A stretch of DNA of 37,789 nt from Aliiruegeria lutimaris (GCF_900099935.1 NZ_FNEK01000050.1:1-37789); one strand, 5' to 3'. Positions 16,176 through 25,055 are shown, numbered from the stretch's first letter. Program-made: numbers and translations. Notes: a model not told the origin generated them from the sequence alone.

Positions 16176-16203
16176 AAAAAGGCCGCGCGGTTTCCCGGCG
16201 GCC
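16176..16203 (-). terminator. Rho-independent terminator of rpmG
   Basis: On the minus strand GGCCGCCGG, loop GAAA, CCGCGCGGCC (one bulged base), then TTTTT. It begins 27 bases past the rpmG stop. Confidence 0.88.
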
Positions 16204-16229
16204 TCATCGGAGGTCTGGTTGGCCAGATC

Positions 16230-16397
16230 TTACTTGATCTTGCCTTCCTTGTAGTCGACATGCTTGCGCGCGACCGGGTCGTATTTCTTCACGACCATTT
16301 TCTCGGTCATGGTGCGGGCGTTTTTCTTGGTCACGTAGAAGTGTCCGGTGCCGGCGGTGGAGTTCAGCCGGATCTTGATCGTCGTCGGTTTTGCCAT
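16230..16397 (-). CDS. rpmG: 50S ribosomal protein L33
   Basis: A 55-residue protein, [18 protein letters not shown], then [36 protein letters not shown]. This is the standard L33 of alphaproteobacteria, a component of the large ribosomal subunit near the E site. It lacks the paired CxxC zinc motifs of the other L33 type, so it does not bind zinc. Start at 16397 follows AGGAGA. It has its own terminator and lies 231 bases downstream of the RNase P RNA gene on the same strand. Confidence 0.97.
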   Translation of the reverse strand: MAKPTTIKIRLNSTAGTGHFYVTKKNARTMTEKMVVKKYDPVARKHVDYKEGKIK

Positions 16398-16628
16398 CGT
16401 TCGAATCTCCTGCGGGGCCGGCTATCGTTTGCCCTTGCCGCCGAGATCGGTTCGCCAAAGGCCCCGCGCGCTGGCCGGGTGAAACTGGAACCCTGTCGTT
16501 TAAGCACTCTGGCGCCGGAGTCAACAGCAAAGACAGGGGATTCTGTTGCCTTTGACGGAGAGTTCTTCTGACAACAAATATCCTCGCCGAAGGCACGCCC
16601 GCATGCGGGCGTTTCTCCGTTCGAAAAT

Positions 16629-17020
16629 AGCGCGGATGGCCTGTAAGCCGGATTCTGTTCCAGGGCTCGCGCCCCTTCGATGACCATTCCTCTAGACGTG
16701 CCGTCGCCGACACGCTCAAGCTGCCTACCCGACCTGCCTGGGGCTGAAGCGGCCCTGGGGTCTGGCCCCGCGGAGGTCCTATCTGGCATTGCTCCCGGTG
16801 GGGCTTGCCGTGCCGGGACTGTTGCCAGCCCCGCGGTGGGCTCTTACTCCACCGTTTCACCCTTGCTGCGCGAACGCAGCGGTCTGTTCTCTGTGGCGCT
16901 TTCCGTCGGGTTTCCCCGCCCGGGCGTTACCCGGCACCGTTGCTTCAGGGAGTCCGGACTTTCCTCGCGGCAGGCGATGCAAGCACCGCCGAACCCCGCG
17001 GTCATCCGGCCATCCGCGCT
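16629..17020 (-). ncRNA. rnpB: RNase P RNA, bacterial type A
   Basis: On the minus strand the P1 helix is visible as AGCGCGGATGGCC at the 5' end pairing with GGCCATCCGCGCT at the 3' end (16629-16641). The conserved core starts GAGGAAAGTCCGGACTCC (16949-16966) and closes with CAGAATCCGGCTTACAG (16641-16657), the P4 halves of all bacterial RNase P RNAs. Other conserved parts are GGGTGAAACGGTGG and AATGCCAGATAGG. Length of about 390 nucleotides is normal. It is the catalytic subunit that trims tRNA 5' ends. The ends are set by P1 and may be off by a few bases. It begins nine bases after the stop of the amidase gene, so its promoter lies inside that gene. Confidence 0.97.
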
Positions 17021-17028
17021 CGCTGCAC

Positions 17029-17772
17029 TTAGGTGGCGCGGCGGGCGGGGTCAACCGGGAAGCGCCGGGCGAGGTGCCGGGCGAGGGCGATATCTTTCGC
17101 AGACAGGGGGCCCCTTGCCTGTTGCGCGAAACGGGCTCGGAATGCGTCCAGCAGGTCGTCCAGCGGGCCTTCGGTGGGGAAGCCCAGCCGGTTGGCGGCT
17201 TCTCTGAAAACCGTGTCGTCTTTTTTTCCGAGGGGAGCGGCCTCCTCAGGGGCGGAAGCCCCTTCGTCAGCCGCGCTGGCCGTAGGCCAGCAGGCCAGAC
17301 CCTGTCGCGCGAGCCTTTGCCAGTCGAAGCGGCGGCCCGGATCTATCTTGCGGCCGGGGGCCATATCTGAATGGCCGATCACGCGTTCGCAAGGAATTTT
17401 CCAGCGCTGCAGGATTCCGGGCAGCAACCGTTCCAGCCGCGTCATGAGTGGCTCGCTGAACGGGCTGTTGCCATCATTGTCCAGTTCGATGCCGATCGAG
17501 TGGCTATTGACGTCTGCTCGACCGCCCCAGTGGCCCGCGCCGGCATGCCAGGCGCGCTTGCTTTCGTCCACGAGTTGCCAACATCTGCCGTCGCGCCCAA
17601 CCAGGTAATGCGCCGAAACCTCCACCGCCTGGTCGCAGAGGCGCTCAAGCGCCGCCTTCGAATCGATCATGGCGGTGTAGTGCAGCACGACCATGTCCGG
17701 CCGGACCGCGCCGCGGCGGTCGCCGAAATTCGGCGAGGGGTGCCATAGGCAGGTTTCGGCCTCGTCAGCCAC
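17029..17772 (-). CDS. N-acetylmuramoyl-L-alanine amidase (AmpD-like)
   Basis: A 247-residue zinc amidase. Motifs: WHPSPNFGDRR near the N-terminus, MVVLHYTAM (His ligand near residue 31), VSAHYLVGRDG, AWHAGAGHWGG, SIGIELDNDG, and VIGHSDMAPGRKIDPG (His and Asp ligands). It is predicted to cut the lactyl-peptide bond of muropeptides in the cytoplasm during wall recycling, since no signal peptide is visible. A C-terminal extension of about 60 residues (LDDLLDAFRARFAQQARG) could be a wall-binding module; its sequence suggests helices. The best start is GTG at 17772 (VADEAETCLWHP read with Met), overlapping the lipoprotein stop by eight bases; an ATG-started frame goes to 18111 but only through the lipoprotein gene. 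Confidence 0.9.
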   Translation of the reverse strand: MADEAETCLWHPSPNFGDRRGAVRPDMVVLHYTAMIDSKAALERLCDQAVEVSAHYLVGRDGRCWQLVDESKRAWHAGAGHWGGRADVNSHSIGIELDNDGNSPFSEPLMTRLERLLPGILQRWKIPCERVIGHSDMAPGRKIDPGRRFDWQRLARQGLACWPTASAADEGASAPEEAAPLGKKDDTVFREAANRLGFPTEGPLDDLLDAFRARFAQQARGPLSAKDIALARHLARRFPVDPARRAT

Positions 17773-18511
17773 CGACTGCGCGCCGGTAGAGGCCCGGATC
17801 CCATCGACAGGCGTAGCCGTCACCGTCGGGGTCGATGCCGTGGCGGTCCCGTTCCGGTCCGCCCGATTCGAGGAAATCGAGCTGTGCCAGGTCGTCGGAG
17901 CCGTAGCCTGCGCATTTCCGCTCTGCCTTGGCTTGGTTCGGCAAGGTGCGGCGATAGACCGGCTGGCCCAGCGGGTGGGTCGTGGAAAGCGCATAGGCGA
18001 CGATGTCGGGCCCGGTATCCCGTGGCCGTTCGGGGACAGCGGTCGGCGCCACGTCGGCATATTGCGAGCGTTGCCGGGCGAGCCTTTCGGCGTCGCTCTG
18101 GATGGATTCACGTGCGCTCACCGCGTTGAAATCCTGTTCGTCGGAAATAGCGACATTGTTCCCCGCGACATAGGCCGCGCCCGCGGCGGTTGCCGCCAGG
18201 GGTGCCCCGACCGGTTCCGAAACAGTCGCCGGCGGCTGCGTGGGCGTCGCGGTTCCGATGCCTGCAGCGGCCAGGTCGGCCGTGCTGACCACAGAAGTGG
18301 CGGAGCTTGACGACGCTTGAGGTGCGCCGGTGGCCTCCGGTGATCCGGTTAGCGAAGAGTTTGCCAACTGGGCGTTGCGTGCCGCGCGTTCCTGCTGGGT
18401 GGCATAGGAATCGAAGGCTCCGATGCCCGCCCCCGCGGCACTGTCCGGAACTTCAGGATCACAGGCCGAAAGCGCCAGCACGAGGGCCGCCGCCAGTCCA
18501 GTTCGATTCAT
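17765..18511 (-). CDS. Lipoprotein with C-terminal Excalibur calcium-binding domain
   Basis: A 248-residue exported lipoprotein: MNRTGLAAALVLALSAC gives a signal with lipobox LSAC (Cys17). A long low-complexity region rich in Ala, Ser and Thr follows. The C-terminus has the Excalibur domain, CAGYGSDDLAQLDFLESGG then DPDGDGYACRW, where DxDxDG is the calcium-binding loop and two Cys flank it. It is located between gatA (36 bases upstream) and the AmpD-like amidase gene, which it overlaps. The pairing with an amidase suggests a cell-envelope role. The Asp after the lipid Cys may favour inner-membrane retention by the enterobacterial rule, which is not proven here. Confidence 0.88.
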   Translation of the reverse strand: MNRTGLAAALVLALSACDPEVPDSAAGAGIGAFDSYATQQERAARNAQLANSSLTGSPEATGAPQASSSSATSVVSTADLAAAGIGTATPTQPPATVSEPVGAPLAATAAGAAYVAGNNVAISDEQDFNAVSARESIQSDAERLARQRSQYADVAPTAVPERPRDTGPDIVAYALSTTHPLGQPVYRRTLPNQAKAERKCAGYGSDDLAQLDFLESGGPERDRHGIDPDGDGYACRWDPGLYRRAVGG

Positions 18512-18547
18512 CGGAGCACCTGCTCGTTCTGCTTGATTGCGCGCAGA

Positions 18548-20035
18548 TTACCACCAGCGCTTGGGCTTTGCCATAAAACCAGCCGCGGTTTCGAGCGATC
18601 CGGCGATGTTGAGCAGGTCTCCCTCTTCCCATGGACGCCCGATCAGCTGCAGGCCGAGCGGCAGGCCCTTGCCGTCGAGACCAGCGGGAACCGAGATCCC
18701 CGGCAGGCCCGCAAGGTTTACCGTAACCGTGAAAACGTCGTTGAGATACATCTGCACCGGATCGGCATCCGTCATCTCGCCGAGGCCAAAGGCGGCCGAC
18801 GGCGTGGCGGGCGTCAGGATCGCGTCCACACCGGCCTCGAAGACCTGGTCGAAATCGCGCTTGATCAGCGCGCGGACCTTGCGGGCGCGGTTGTAATAGG
18901 CGTCGTAGAAGCCGGCGGAGAGCACATAGGTGCCAATCATGACTCGGCGCTGCACCTCGGCACCGAAGCCTTCGGCGCGGGTCTTCTCGTACATTTCGGT
19001 GATGCCGTCGCCCTGCGCCAACTTTGCGCGGCGGCCGAAGCGGACACCGTCATAGCGGGCGAGGTTCGAGGATGCCTCGGCGGGGGCGATCACGTAATAG
19101 GTCGGCAGCGCGTATTTCGTGTGCGGCAGCGAGATATCGACGATCTCGGCGCCCGCGTCGCGCAGCATCTCGGCGCCCAGAGACCAGAGCTTCTCGATCT
19201 CCGCCGGGGTGCCGTCGATGCGGTATTCCTTCGGAATGCCGATCTTCTTGCCGCGAATGTCGCCGGTGATGGCGGCCTCGAAATCCGGCACCGGCAGGTC
19301 GGCGGAGGTGGAATCCTTCGGGTCGTGACCGGCCATCGCGCCCAGCATGATCGCGGCGTCGCGGACCGATTTGGTCATCGGGCCGGCCTGGTCAAGCGAG
19401 GAGGCGAAGGCGATGATGCCCCAGCGGGAGACGCGGCCATAGGTCGGCTTCAGGCCGGTGATGCCGGTGAAGGCGGCCGGCTGGCGGATCGAGCCGCCGG
19501 TATCGGTGCCGGTCGCGGCGAGGCACAGATCGGCGGCCACAGCGGAGGCGGAGCCACCGGAGGAGCCACCCGGCGTTAGCGCGGTCTCTTCATTGCCACG
19601 GCGCCAGGGGTTGACCGCATCGCCATAGGTCGATGTCTCGTTCGACGAGCCCATGGCGAACTCGTCCATATTCAGCTTGCCGAGCATGACGGAGCCCGCC
19701 TGCCAGAGCTGGGTCGTCACGGTGGACTCGTATTCCGGTTTGAAGCCGTCGAGAATGTTCGACGCGGCCTGGCTCGGGACGCCCTGCGTGCAGAACAGGT
19801 CCTTGATACCAAGCGGGATACCGCACATCGGGTTCTCGGCGCCGCCCTGGATGCGGGCGTCGGCGGCCGCGGCCTGTTTCAGCGCGATTTCGGGCGTCTT
19901 GTGGACGAAGGCGCCGAGCGCGTCGGCCTTCTCGATCTCGTCAAGACAGGCCTGGGTCAGCTCGGTCGAGGTTACGTCCCCGGCGCGCAGCCTGTCGCGG
20001 GCCTCGGCAATCGTCAGCTTGGTCAGTTCGGACAT
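18548..20035 (-). CDS. gatA: Asp-tRNA(Asn)/Glu-tRNA(Gln) amidotransferase subunit A
   Basis: A 495-residue amidase-signature enzyme that frees ammonia from glutamine for transamidation of misacylated tRNA. The Ser-cisSer-Lys triad is seen in [10 protein letters not shown] (Lys), [20 protein letters not shown] (cis-Ser) and [16 protein letters not shown] (nucleophile Ser). Start at 20035 overlaps the gatC stop by one base (TAATG), so translation is coupled. gatB is not in the window, which is common in alphaproteobacteria where gatCA and gatB are separate. Confidence 0.97.
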   Translation of the reverse strand: MSELTKLTIAEARDRLRAGDVTSTELTQACLDEIEKADALGAFVHKTPEIALKQAAAADARIQGGAENPMCGIPLGIKDLFCTQGVPSQAASNILDGFKPEYESTVTTQLWQAGSVMLGKLNMDEFAMGSSNETSTYGDAVNPWRRGNEETALTPGGSSGGSASAVAADLCLAATGTDTGGSIRQPAAFTGITGLKPTYGRVSRWGIIAFASSLDQAGPMTKSVRDAAIMLGAMAGHDPKDSTSADLPVPDFEAAITGDIRGKKIGIPKEYRIDGTPAEIEKLWSLGAEMLRDAGAEIVDISLPHTKYALPTYYVIAPAEASSNLARYDGVRFGRRAKLAQGDGITEMYEKTRAEGFGAEVQRRVMIGTYVLSAGFYDAYYNRARKVRALIKRDFDQVFEAGVDAILTPATPSAAFGLGEMTDADPVQMYLNDVFTVTVNLAGLPGISVPAGLDGKGLPLGLQLIGRPWEEGDLLNIAGSLETAAGFMAKPKRWW

Positions 20036-20322
20036 TATTCCACCACCTTCGGCACGGCAAAGAAGCCCTCTCGGGCATCGGGGGCGTTGGCGAGCACCTT
20101 CTCCTGGTAGCCGCCATCGGTGACAACATCTTCGCGGCGCTTGAGGCGCATCGGCGTGACGGAGGTCATGGGCTCGATGCCCTCCACGTCCACTTCGTTG
20201 AGTTGCTCGATGAAGCCGAGGATGGCGTTGAACTCGCCGGCGAGGGCGGGCAGCGCGTCGTCCTCGACCTTGATGCGGGCGAGCTTGGCGACGCGGCGCG
20301 CGGTATCTGTGTCGATCGACAT
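20035..20322 (-). CDS. gatC: Asp-tRNA(Asn)/Glu-tRNA(Gln) amidotransferase subunit C
   Basis: A 95-residue protein, [17 protein letters not shown], with [13 protein letters not shown] and [19 protein letters not shown], the standard GatC pattern ending [10 protein letters not shown]. It wraps around GatA and GatB and stabilises the complex. Start at 20322 follows GGAGGC. It is first in the minus-strand gatC-gatA unit, which may read on into the lipoprotein and amidase genes. Confidence 0.97.
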   Translation of the reverse strand: MSIDTDTARRVAKLARIKVEDDALPALAGEFNAILGFIEQLNEVDVEGIEPMTSVTPMRLKRREDVVTDGGYQEKVLANAPDAREGFFAVPKVVE

Positions 20323-20705
20323 TGGGGCCTCCGGGGTCGGGCGGATGATCGGCACGGGTTTAGCCGCGCCTTGCGCGGGTCGCAAGGCCGGTAGATGGGG
20401 AAACGGTTGTGGCGCGTGATGCGGGCTACCCGGCTGCATTGCTCGAATATGCGGTCAGTCCCCATTGGGTATATTGTACCGAATTGCCCGGCCCGGCTCC
20501 CTAAGGCCGAAATTGCCGCCAGTGGCTGCGGTGCGGATCAGGACTGCTCCTCAATGCAGCCATGCCTCGACTTGGTTGACCGCGCGCTCATCCCGTTCGT
20601 CAAGTCGGAGAAGCGAGCAAACTGGCAAAGCCAATCATGATGCCAGTCATAACCTACAGGACCAAGAAGGCGTAAAATCGGGGCCGTGCAATAAGGGAGG
20701 CTTGG
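20323..20705. other. Divergent intergenic region upstream of gatC and the secreted hypothetical gene
   Basis: About 380 bases. No recognised gene, RNA or strong hairpin. A short plus frame around 20560-20640 (LVDRALIPFVKSEKRANW) and its complement look vaguely protein-like and could be a decayed fragment, but I cannot assign it. Promoters for both flanking genes should lie here. Confidence 0.5.
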
Positions 20706-21155
20706 ATGCTTCCGCAAACCCTACGTGGGGCCGTCTTTGTACCGGCTAAACTTTTTCTTGTAGCGATCATCTCGCTTTTCCCAGCCGGTCCAGTATCGGC
20801 CGATGGCAAATTCGGCCCGTGTTATCCAGATGACGCAGCAATCGCCAAGTCGGTTCTGTCGTCTCTCGGGCGGGCAGCATCGCCCCTTTCGTTTTCCGTG
20901 GTCAATGACGATCCAACCACCACCTTGATGGTGGTGGACCCGGACAGGCGAAATTTTTGCTGGTCGCCGCCATTCGAAGCTGGCGCCGGGGTTTTCCTGA
21001 AAGGAAAGCGGATTGGTGTCCGGGTGCCGCTGTACTGTGAGAACGGTCAGACCGGTACCGGATCTATCAAGGGAAGGGGACGGAGCTATACGGTCAACGT
21101 CAGGATCGAAAGGGGACCGAGTTTCAAAGAGAAGGTCTCCTTCAGGGGGAGCTGA
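20706..21155 (+). CDS. Hypothetical secreted protein
   Basis: A 149-residue protein not recognised as a known family. Residues 1-32 (VPAKLFLVAIISLFPAGPVSADG) form a convincing Sec signal peptide with cleavage after VSA. The mature part is about 117 residues with three cysteines (GPCYPD, NFCWSP, LYCENG) and basic C-terminal strands (YTVNVRIERGPSFKEKVSFRG). Translation is supported by AAGGGAGG eight bases before the ATG. Codon use and GC are lower than in neighbours, so it may be a lineage-specific or acquired gene. It stands alone between gatC (divergent) and the MFS exporter gene, with 301 bases to the latter. Probably periplasmic. Confidence 0.65.
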   Translation: MLPQTLRGAVFVPAKLFLVAIISLFPAGPVSADGKFGPCYPDDAAIAKSVLSSLGRAASPLSFSVVNDDPTTTLMVVDPDRRNFCWSPPFEAGAGVFLKGKRIGVRVPLYCENGQTGTGSIKGRGRSYTVNVRIERGPSFKEKVSFRGS

Positions 21156-21456
21156 TTGATTTGGAGAGTTGAAACAGGCACGTGAACCGAACGGGTCGCC
21201 TTCTGCGATCTCGCGTCCAGGTATTCTGGTTTGACAGACGGCATTTCCTGACAATCGGAAACTGCGCAAAGGCCGCTCAACGTCAAAAAGGCCGCAGATA
21301 GCTATTGCTTGATCCGAAGTCGTGAGAATGGTCTTTCTGGCCTTTGCTCATTTACAGAGAGTTGCGGTTGTACTCTGTTGGGTTTCGGCTATCGCCCGCG
21401 TGCTTGATGTATCCCCCCGGGGGGATATTCTTTCCCGGTCAGCCGGAGCCGCCACC
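21156..21456. other. Intergenic region upstream of the MFS exporter
   Basis: About 300 bases without a recognised gene. The notable element is the perfect palindrome at 21410-21427, 29 bases before the exporter start. No clear terminator for the secreted hypothetical gene is visible. Confidence 0.5.
21410..21427. promoter_or_regulatory. Perfect 18-bp palindrome, candidate metal-sensor operator
   Basis: TATCCCCCCGGGGGGATA is a perfect inverted repeat of a C-run and a G-run flanked by AT. Sites of this shape are bound by CsoR/RcnR/FrmR-family repressors, which control copper, nickel or cobalt export. It sits just upstream of a His-tailed MFS exporter. The repressor gene is not in the window. 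Confidence 0.55.
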
Positions 21457-22776
21457 ATGCTCGCCGTCCTCGCCAGTCGCTCCTATCGCCATCTCTTCAC
21501 AGCTCAGATTGTTGCGCTTCTCGGCACGGGGCTGGCAACTGTCGCGCTCGGCCTTCTTGCTTATGATCTCGCGGGTGCCAACGCTTCGATGGTTCTCGGT
21601 ACAGTCTTCACCATCAAGATGGTGGCCTATGTGGGAATCGCACCCATCGCCGGTGCCTTCGCCACCCGGTGGCCACGGCGGACGATGCTGGTGTCGCTGG
21701 ATCTTGTCCGGGCCGCGGTCGCGCTGCTGCTGCTCTTCGTAACCGAGATATGGCAAGTCTACCTGCTGATCTTCGTGCTGCAATCGGCCTCGGCGGCCTT
21801 TACACCAACATTCCAGGCGACCATTCCGGACCTGCTGCCGGATGAGGAGGACTACACCAAGGCCCTGTCGCTGTCCCGCCTGGCCTATGACATGGAATCG
21901 CTTCTCTCGCCCATGCTCGCTGCCTTCCTGCTGGTATTCGTGAGCTTCGATTCGCTCTTCCTCGGAACGGCAATGGGCTTTGCCGCTTCCGCGCTGCTCG
22001 TAGTGTCGGTCGTCCTGCCTACTCCCGTCACCTCTGTGCCGCGTGGCATCTACGAGCGGACCACCCGAGGTCTGCGGATCTACCTGAACACGCCGCGGCT
22101 GCAGGGGTTGCTGGCGCTCAACCTGTCGGTTGCCGCGGCGGGCTCCATGGTGATCGTCAATACGGTCGTGCTTGTGCGTGGCACGCTTGGGCTGGCCGAA
22201 GGCGATGTTGCGCTTGCATTGGCAGCCTTCGGTGGCGGCTCCATGGTTTCGGCGTTGCTCCTGCCGAAGCTGCTGCAACGCCGGCCCGACCGGCAAGTCA
22301 TGCTGGCAGGTGCGACCTTGCTGTGCGCGATCCTGATCGGGCTCTGCATAATGGTGGCTGCAACCGGCGTTTCCTGGCGCGGCTTGCTGGTCGGCTGGTT
22401 ACTGATCGGGATCGGATATTCGGCTGTTCTTACCCCTTCGGGGCGCTTGCTGCGCCGCTCGGCCCATCCCGAAGATCGCCCGGCCACCTTCGCCGCCCAA
22501 TTCGCACTCTCCCATGCCTGCTGGCTGGTCTGTTACCCGCTTTCAGGCTGGCTGCAGACCACTTTCGGAACCGTCGTGGCGCTGGCGGGCCTCGGCACTC
22601 TGAGCGTAACGGGGATCCTGCTGGCGCGACGCCTCTGGGGGGCGGGGCAGCAACGGGTTTTCGAGCATAGTCATGACGACCTGCCACACGATCACCCGCA
22701 TCTCTCTGGCGGGCACCGGCACAGCCACACCTATGTCATCGACGACTATCACCGGCACTGGCCGCAGGGCGGCTAG
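21457..22776 (+). CDS. MFS exporter with His-rich C-terminal tail (NreB-like)
   Basis: A 439-residue major facilitator with about 12 hydrophobic segments. Family signs are the N-terminal SYRHLFTAQIVALLGTGLA and the loop motif AGAFATRWPRRTMLVSLDL. The C-terminus is a cytoplasmic tail of about 35 residues with at least 10 histidines (EHSHDDLPHDHPHL, GGHRHSHTYVIDDYHRHW). NreB, a nickel-resistance exporter of the same superfamily, also has a His-rich C-terminus, so efflux of nickel, cobalt or a similar metal is likely but unproven. Start chosen at MLAVL (21457) with GGAG upstream; the frame extends to 21322 but would place the palindrome inside the gene. Transcribed alone; convergent with the acyl-CoA synthetase gene. 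Confidence 0.82.
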   Translation: MLAVLASRSYRHLFTAQIVALLGTGLATVALGLLAYDLAGANASMVLGTVFTIKMVAYVGIAPIAGAFATRWPRRTMLVSLDLVRAAVALLLLFVTEIWQVYLLIFVLQSASAAFTPTFQATIPDLLPDEEDYTKALSLSRLAYDMESLLSPMLAAFLLVFVSFDSLFLGTAMGFAASALLVVSVVLPTPVTSVPRGIYERTTRGLRIYLNTPRLQGLLALNLSVAAAGSMVIVNTVVLVRGTLGLAEGDVALALAAFGGGSMVSALLLPKLLQRRPDRQVMLAGATLLCAILIGLCIMVAATGVSWRGLLVGWLLIGIGYSAVLTPSGRLLRRSAHPEDRPATFAAQFALSHACWLVCYPLSGWLQTTFGTVVALAGLGTLSVTGILLARRLWGAGQQRVFEHSHDDLPHDHPHLSGGHRHSHTYVIDDYHRHWPQGG

Positions 22777-22800
22777 AGAGCGTGCTTGTCCTGCGTGTGA

Positions 22801-22929
22801 ACGATCCCGCGGATCGTGCCTCCGGCGGAGATATTTGGGGAAAGAGGAAAAGAGGCAGATCCCGCTATCATCTTTCCGGAAAATATCCTGGGGGGAGCGC
22901 TCGCTAGAGCGCGGGGGGCAAAGCCCCCC
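22801..22929. repeat. Dispersed hairpin repeats, family C, copy 2 (two facing units) plus GC hairpin
   Basis: Unit 1 (plus, 22801-22848): hairpin ACGATCC-CGC-GGATCGT, then GCCTCCGGCGGAGATATTT and GGGGAAAGAGG. Unit 2 (minus, 22867-22912): GCGAGCGCTCCCCCCAGGAT and CCGGAAAGATGATA, matching 35336-35371. They face each other, and a hairpin GGGGGGC-AAA-GCCCCCC follows at 22913-22929. No gene lies here; the region separates two convergent genes and may end transcription in both. Confidence 0.72.
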
Positions 22930-22997
22930 AGGGCGTCTGATATCACCTTGCGAACGACGTTTGGATTACGCTGGAGCAGAGGCAGAATAGCCGGGCC

Positions 22998-24884
22998 TTA
23001 CGCTGCCCATTCCCAGGGCGTCGTGTAATTGCCGAGAAGGTGGCTCAGAGCCTCTTCGTCGACCTCGCCTGTCCTTTTCAGCCTTGCGACGAGGCCACGC
23101 TTCTTGTCCTCGGCCACCTCAACCACCTCGGCCGCGACTTTCGCCTCTTCCAGAACCTGGTTGAAGACTCGCGATATCGCCATCTTGCGCAGGTCCGGCT
23201 TGAAGATTTTGCCGACCGCCGTCTTGGGCAGTCCGTCGACGATCTCCAGGTATTTCGGAATCGCCGCGCGCTCGGTGATTCGCGGCCGGATGTAGTCCAG
23301 CAACTCCTTGCTCGTCACTTCGGCCCCATCCACCAGTTCGACATAGGCGCAGGGAAGTTCACCGGCAAAGCTGTCCGGCTGTCCGATGGCGCCGGCAAAG
23401 GCCACGGCCTCGTGGCCCGCGAGCGCTTCCTCGATGATCGCCGGGTCTATGTTATGGCCGCCCCGAATGATCAGGTCCTTGGCCCGGCCGGTGATCCACA
23501 GATAGCCGTCCTCGTCGATCCGCCCGAGATCGCCAGTGCGCAGGTAGACATCGTGGTGGAACAGTTCGTGGTTCTTGTCGGCCTCGGTATAGGTCGAGCC
23601 GGCATAGACGCCCGGATTGTCGATACAGATCTCACCCACCTCGTCGGTGGCGCATTCGCGCGGTCCCTCCGGTGTATGCAGCAGGATCTTCACGTCCGTA
23701 TGTGGGAAGGGGATGCCGACCGAGCCCACCTTCTTGGCGCCTTCGATCGGGTTGCAGGAGACAAGGCAGGTCGCCTCGGTCAGCCCGTAACCTTCGATGA
23801 TCTCCACGCCGGTTGCCGTTTCAAAACGGTTGTAAAGTTCGATTGGCAGGGGGGCGGAGCCGGAGAAGGCCTTGTTCAGCGTCGAGACATCGGCATTGAC
23901 CGAGCGTTGCATCAATGCGGCAAAGGCGGTCGGTACGCCGATCATGAAGGTGACCTGCCAGCGCTCGATCAGCTTCCAGAAATTGTCGAATACCCCGTCG
24001 CCGCGATAGCCCTGCGGCGTGGGGAAGACGACATGCGCGCCGGAGTAGATCATCGACATCAGCACCGGCTCCACGGCGAAGACATGGAAAAGCGGGAGCG
24101 GGCAGATCACCACGTCCTCTTCACCGAAGAGCAGCCGGTCGCCGAGCCAGCCGTTATAGACCATCCCGGAATAGAGATGCTGGGCGACCTTGGGCATGCC
24201 GGTCGTTCCGCCGGTGTGGAAATAGGCAGCCACGCGGTCGGCCTTGCTGTCCTCGAACGTCAGTCGATCTGACGGATGCTTGGCTATTTCCTTGTTGAAA
24301 TCGCGCGTGGCGGCGGTGTGGTGCACGACGTTCTTGGGGCGGATCAGCGGGATAATGAGTTTCTTGATGCCGGTTACGTAGCGCAACAGGTCTATTTCGA
24401 GGACGTGCTTGACGTTCGGGGCAAAGTCGACGGCTGCGGCAACTTTCTGGGCGACGTCCGTGCGCGGGAAGGATTTCAGCGTGACCACGACCTTGGCCCC
24501 GGTCTCGCGCAGGATGGCCGAGATCTGGTCGGCCTCCAGCAGCGGGTTGATCGGGCTCACGATACCGGCGATGGCGCCACCCAGCAGCGCGAAGACGGTC
24601 TCGCTGGAGTTCGGCAGGATGAAGGCAACCGTATCGGTTTCGCCGACGCCGAGCGCGCGCAGCAGGTTGGCTGTCTGAACGGATTTGGCGAAAAGTTCGG
24701 ACCAGGTCAGCGTCTCCGCTGGATCCTTCGGGCCGGAGAGAAGCTGGTAGGAGACGGCCGGACGGTCTCCGTATTTCTGCCTCGCCCGGTCCAGAAACTG
24801 GTACATCGTGGTGGGAACGTCGCGCTCCTCCCACGCCATTTCATTATGAATCGCATCCCTGTCGGCGACGGTCGCAAAGCCCAT
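22998..24884 (-). CDS. Acyl-CoA synthetase (AMP-binding, ANL superfamily)
   Basis: A 628-residue adenylating enzyme. The core motifs are AAYFHTGGTTGMPKVAQHL (phosphate loop), VEIIEGYGLTEATC, YLRTGDLGRIDEDGYLWITG, RAKDLIIRGGHNIDP (hinge) and GLPKTAVGKIFKPDLRK (catalytic Lys). It should activate a carboxylic acid to acyl-AMP and then acyl-CoA in the cytoplasm. It is longer than a typical 540-residue member, with an extra segment at about residues 150-200 (YVTGIKKLIIPLIRPKNVVHH) and a C-terminal extension. The substrate cannot be read off. Start at 24884 follows GGGAGGA. Same strand as the ABC exporter gene, 171 bases downstream of it. Confidence 0.92.
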   Translation of the reverse strand: MGFATVADRDAIHNEMAWEERDVPTTMYQFLDRARQKYGDRPAVSYQLLSGPKDPAETLTWSELFAKSVQTANLLRALGVGETDTVAFILPNSSETVFALLGGAIAGIVSPINPLLEADQISAILRETGAKVVVTLKSFPRTDVAQKVAAAVDFAPNVKHVLEIDLLRYVTGIKKLIIPLIRPKNVVHHTAATRDFNKEIAKHPSDRLTFEDSKADRVAAYFHTGGTTGMPKVAQHLYSGMVYNGWLGDRLLFGEEDVVICPLPLFHVFAVEPVLMSMIYSGAHVVFPTPQGYRGDGVFDNFWKLIERWQVTFMIGVPTAFAALMQRSVNADVSTLNKAFSGSAPLPIELYNRFETATGVEIIEGYGLTEATCLVSCNPIEGAKKVGSVGIPFPHTDVKILLHTPEGPRECATDEVGEICIDNPGVYAGSTYTEADKNHELFHHDVYLRTGDLGRIDEDGYLWITGRAKDLIIRGGHNIDPAIIEEALAGHEAVAFAGAIGQPDSFAGELPCAYVELVDGAEVTSKELLDYIRPRITERAAIPKYLEIVDGLPKTAVGKIFKPDLRKMAISRVFNQVLEEAKVAAEVVEVAEDKKRGLVARLKRTGEVDEEALSHLLGNYTTPWEWAA

Positions 24885-25055
24885 CCCGTTGTCCTCCCTA
24901 TAGTCGCCTGTCGCGGCGTTGCCCGGAAACTGGGGTAAAACAAGTATGTTTCGCAAGTCTGACGCTGCGCAACGAACAACTGGGCTTTTCGGAGTTTTTC
25001 CGCAAAACCCGCAGGTATGGCCCGTTTTTGGAACCCGAAGGGACAGAAACGGCGA

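Noticed and set aside
23040-24272. A 410-residue open plus frame opposite the acyl-CoA synthetase
   Set aside because: Antisense shadow of a conserved gene with no family features.
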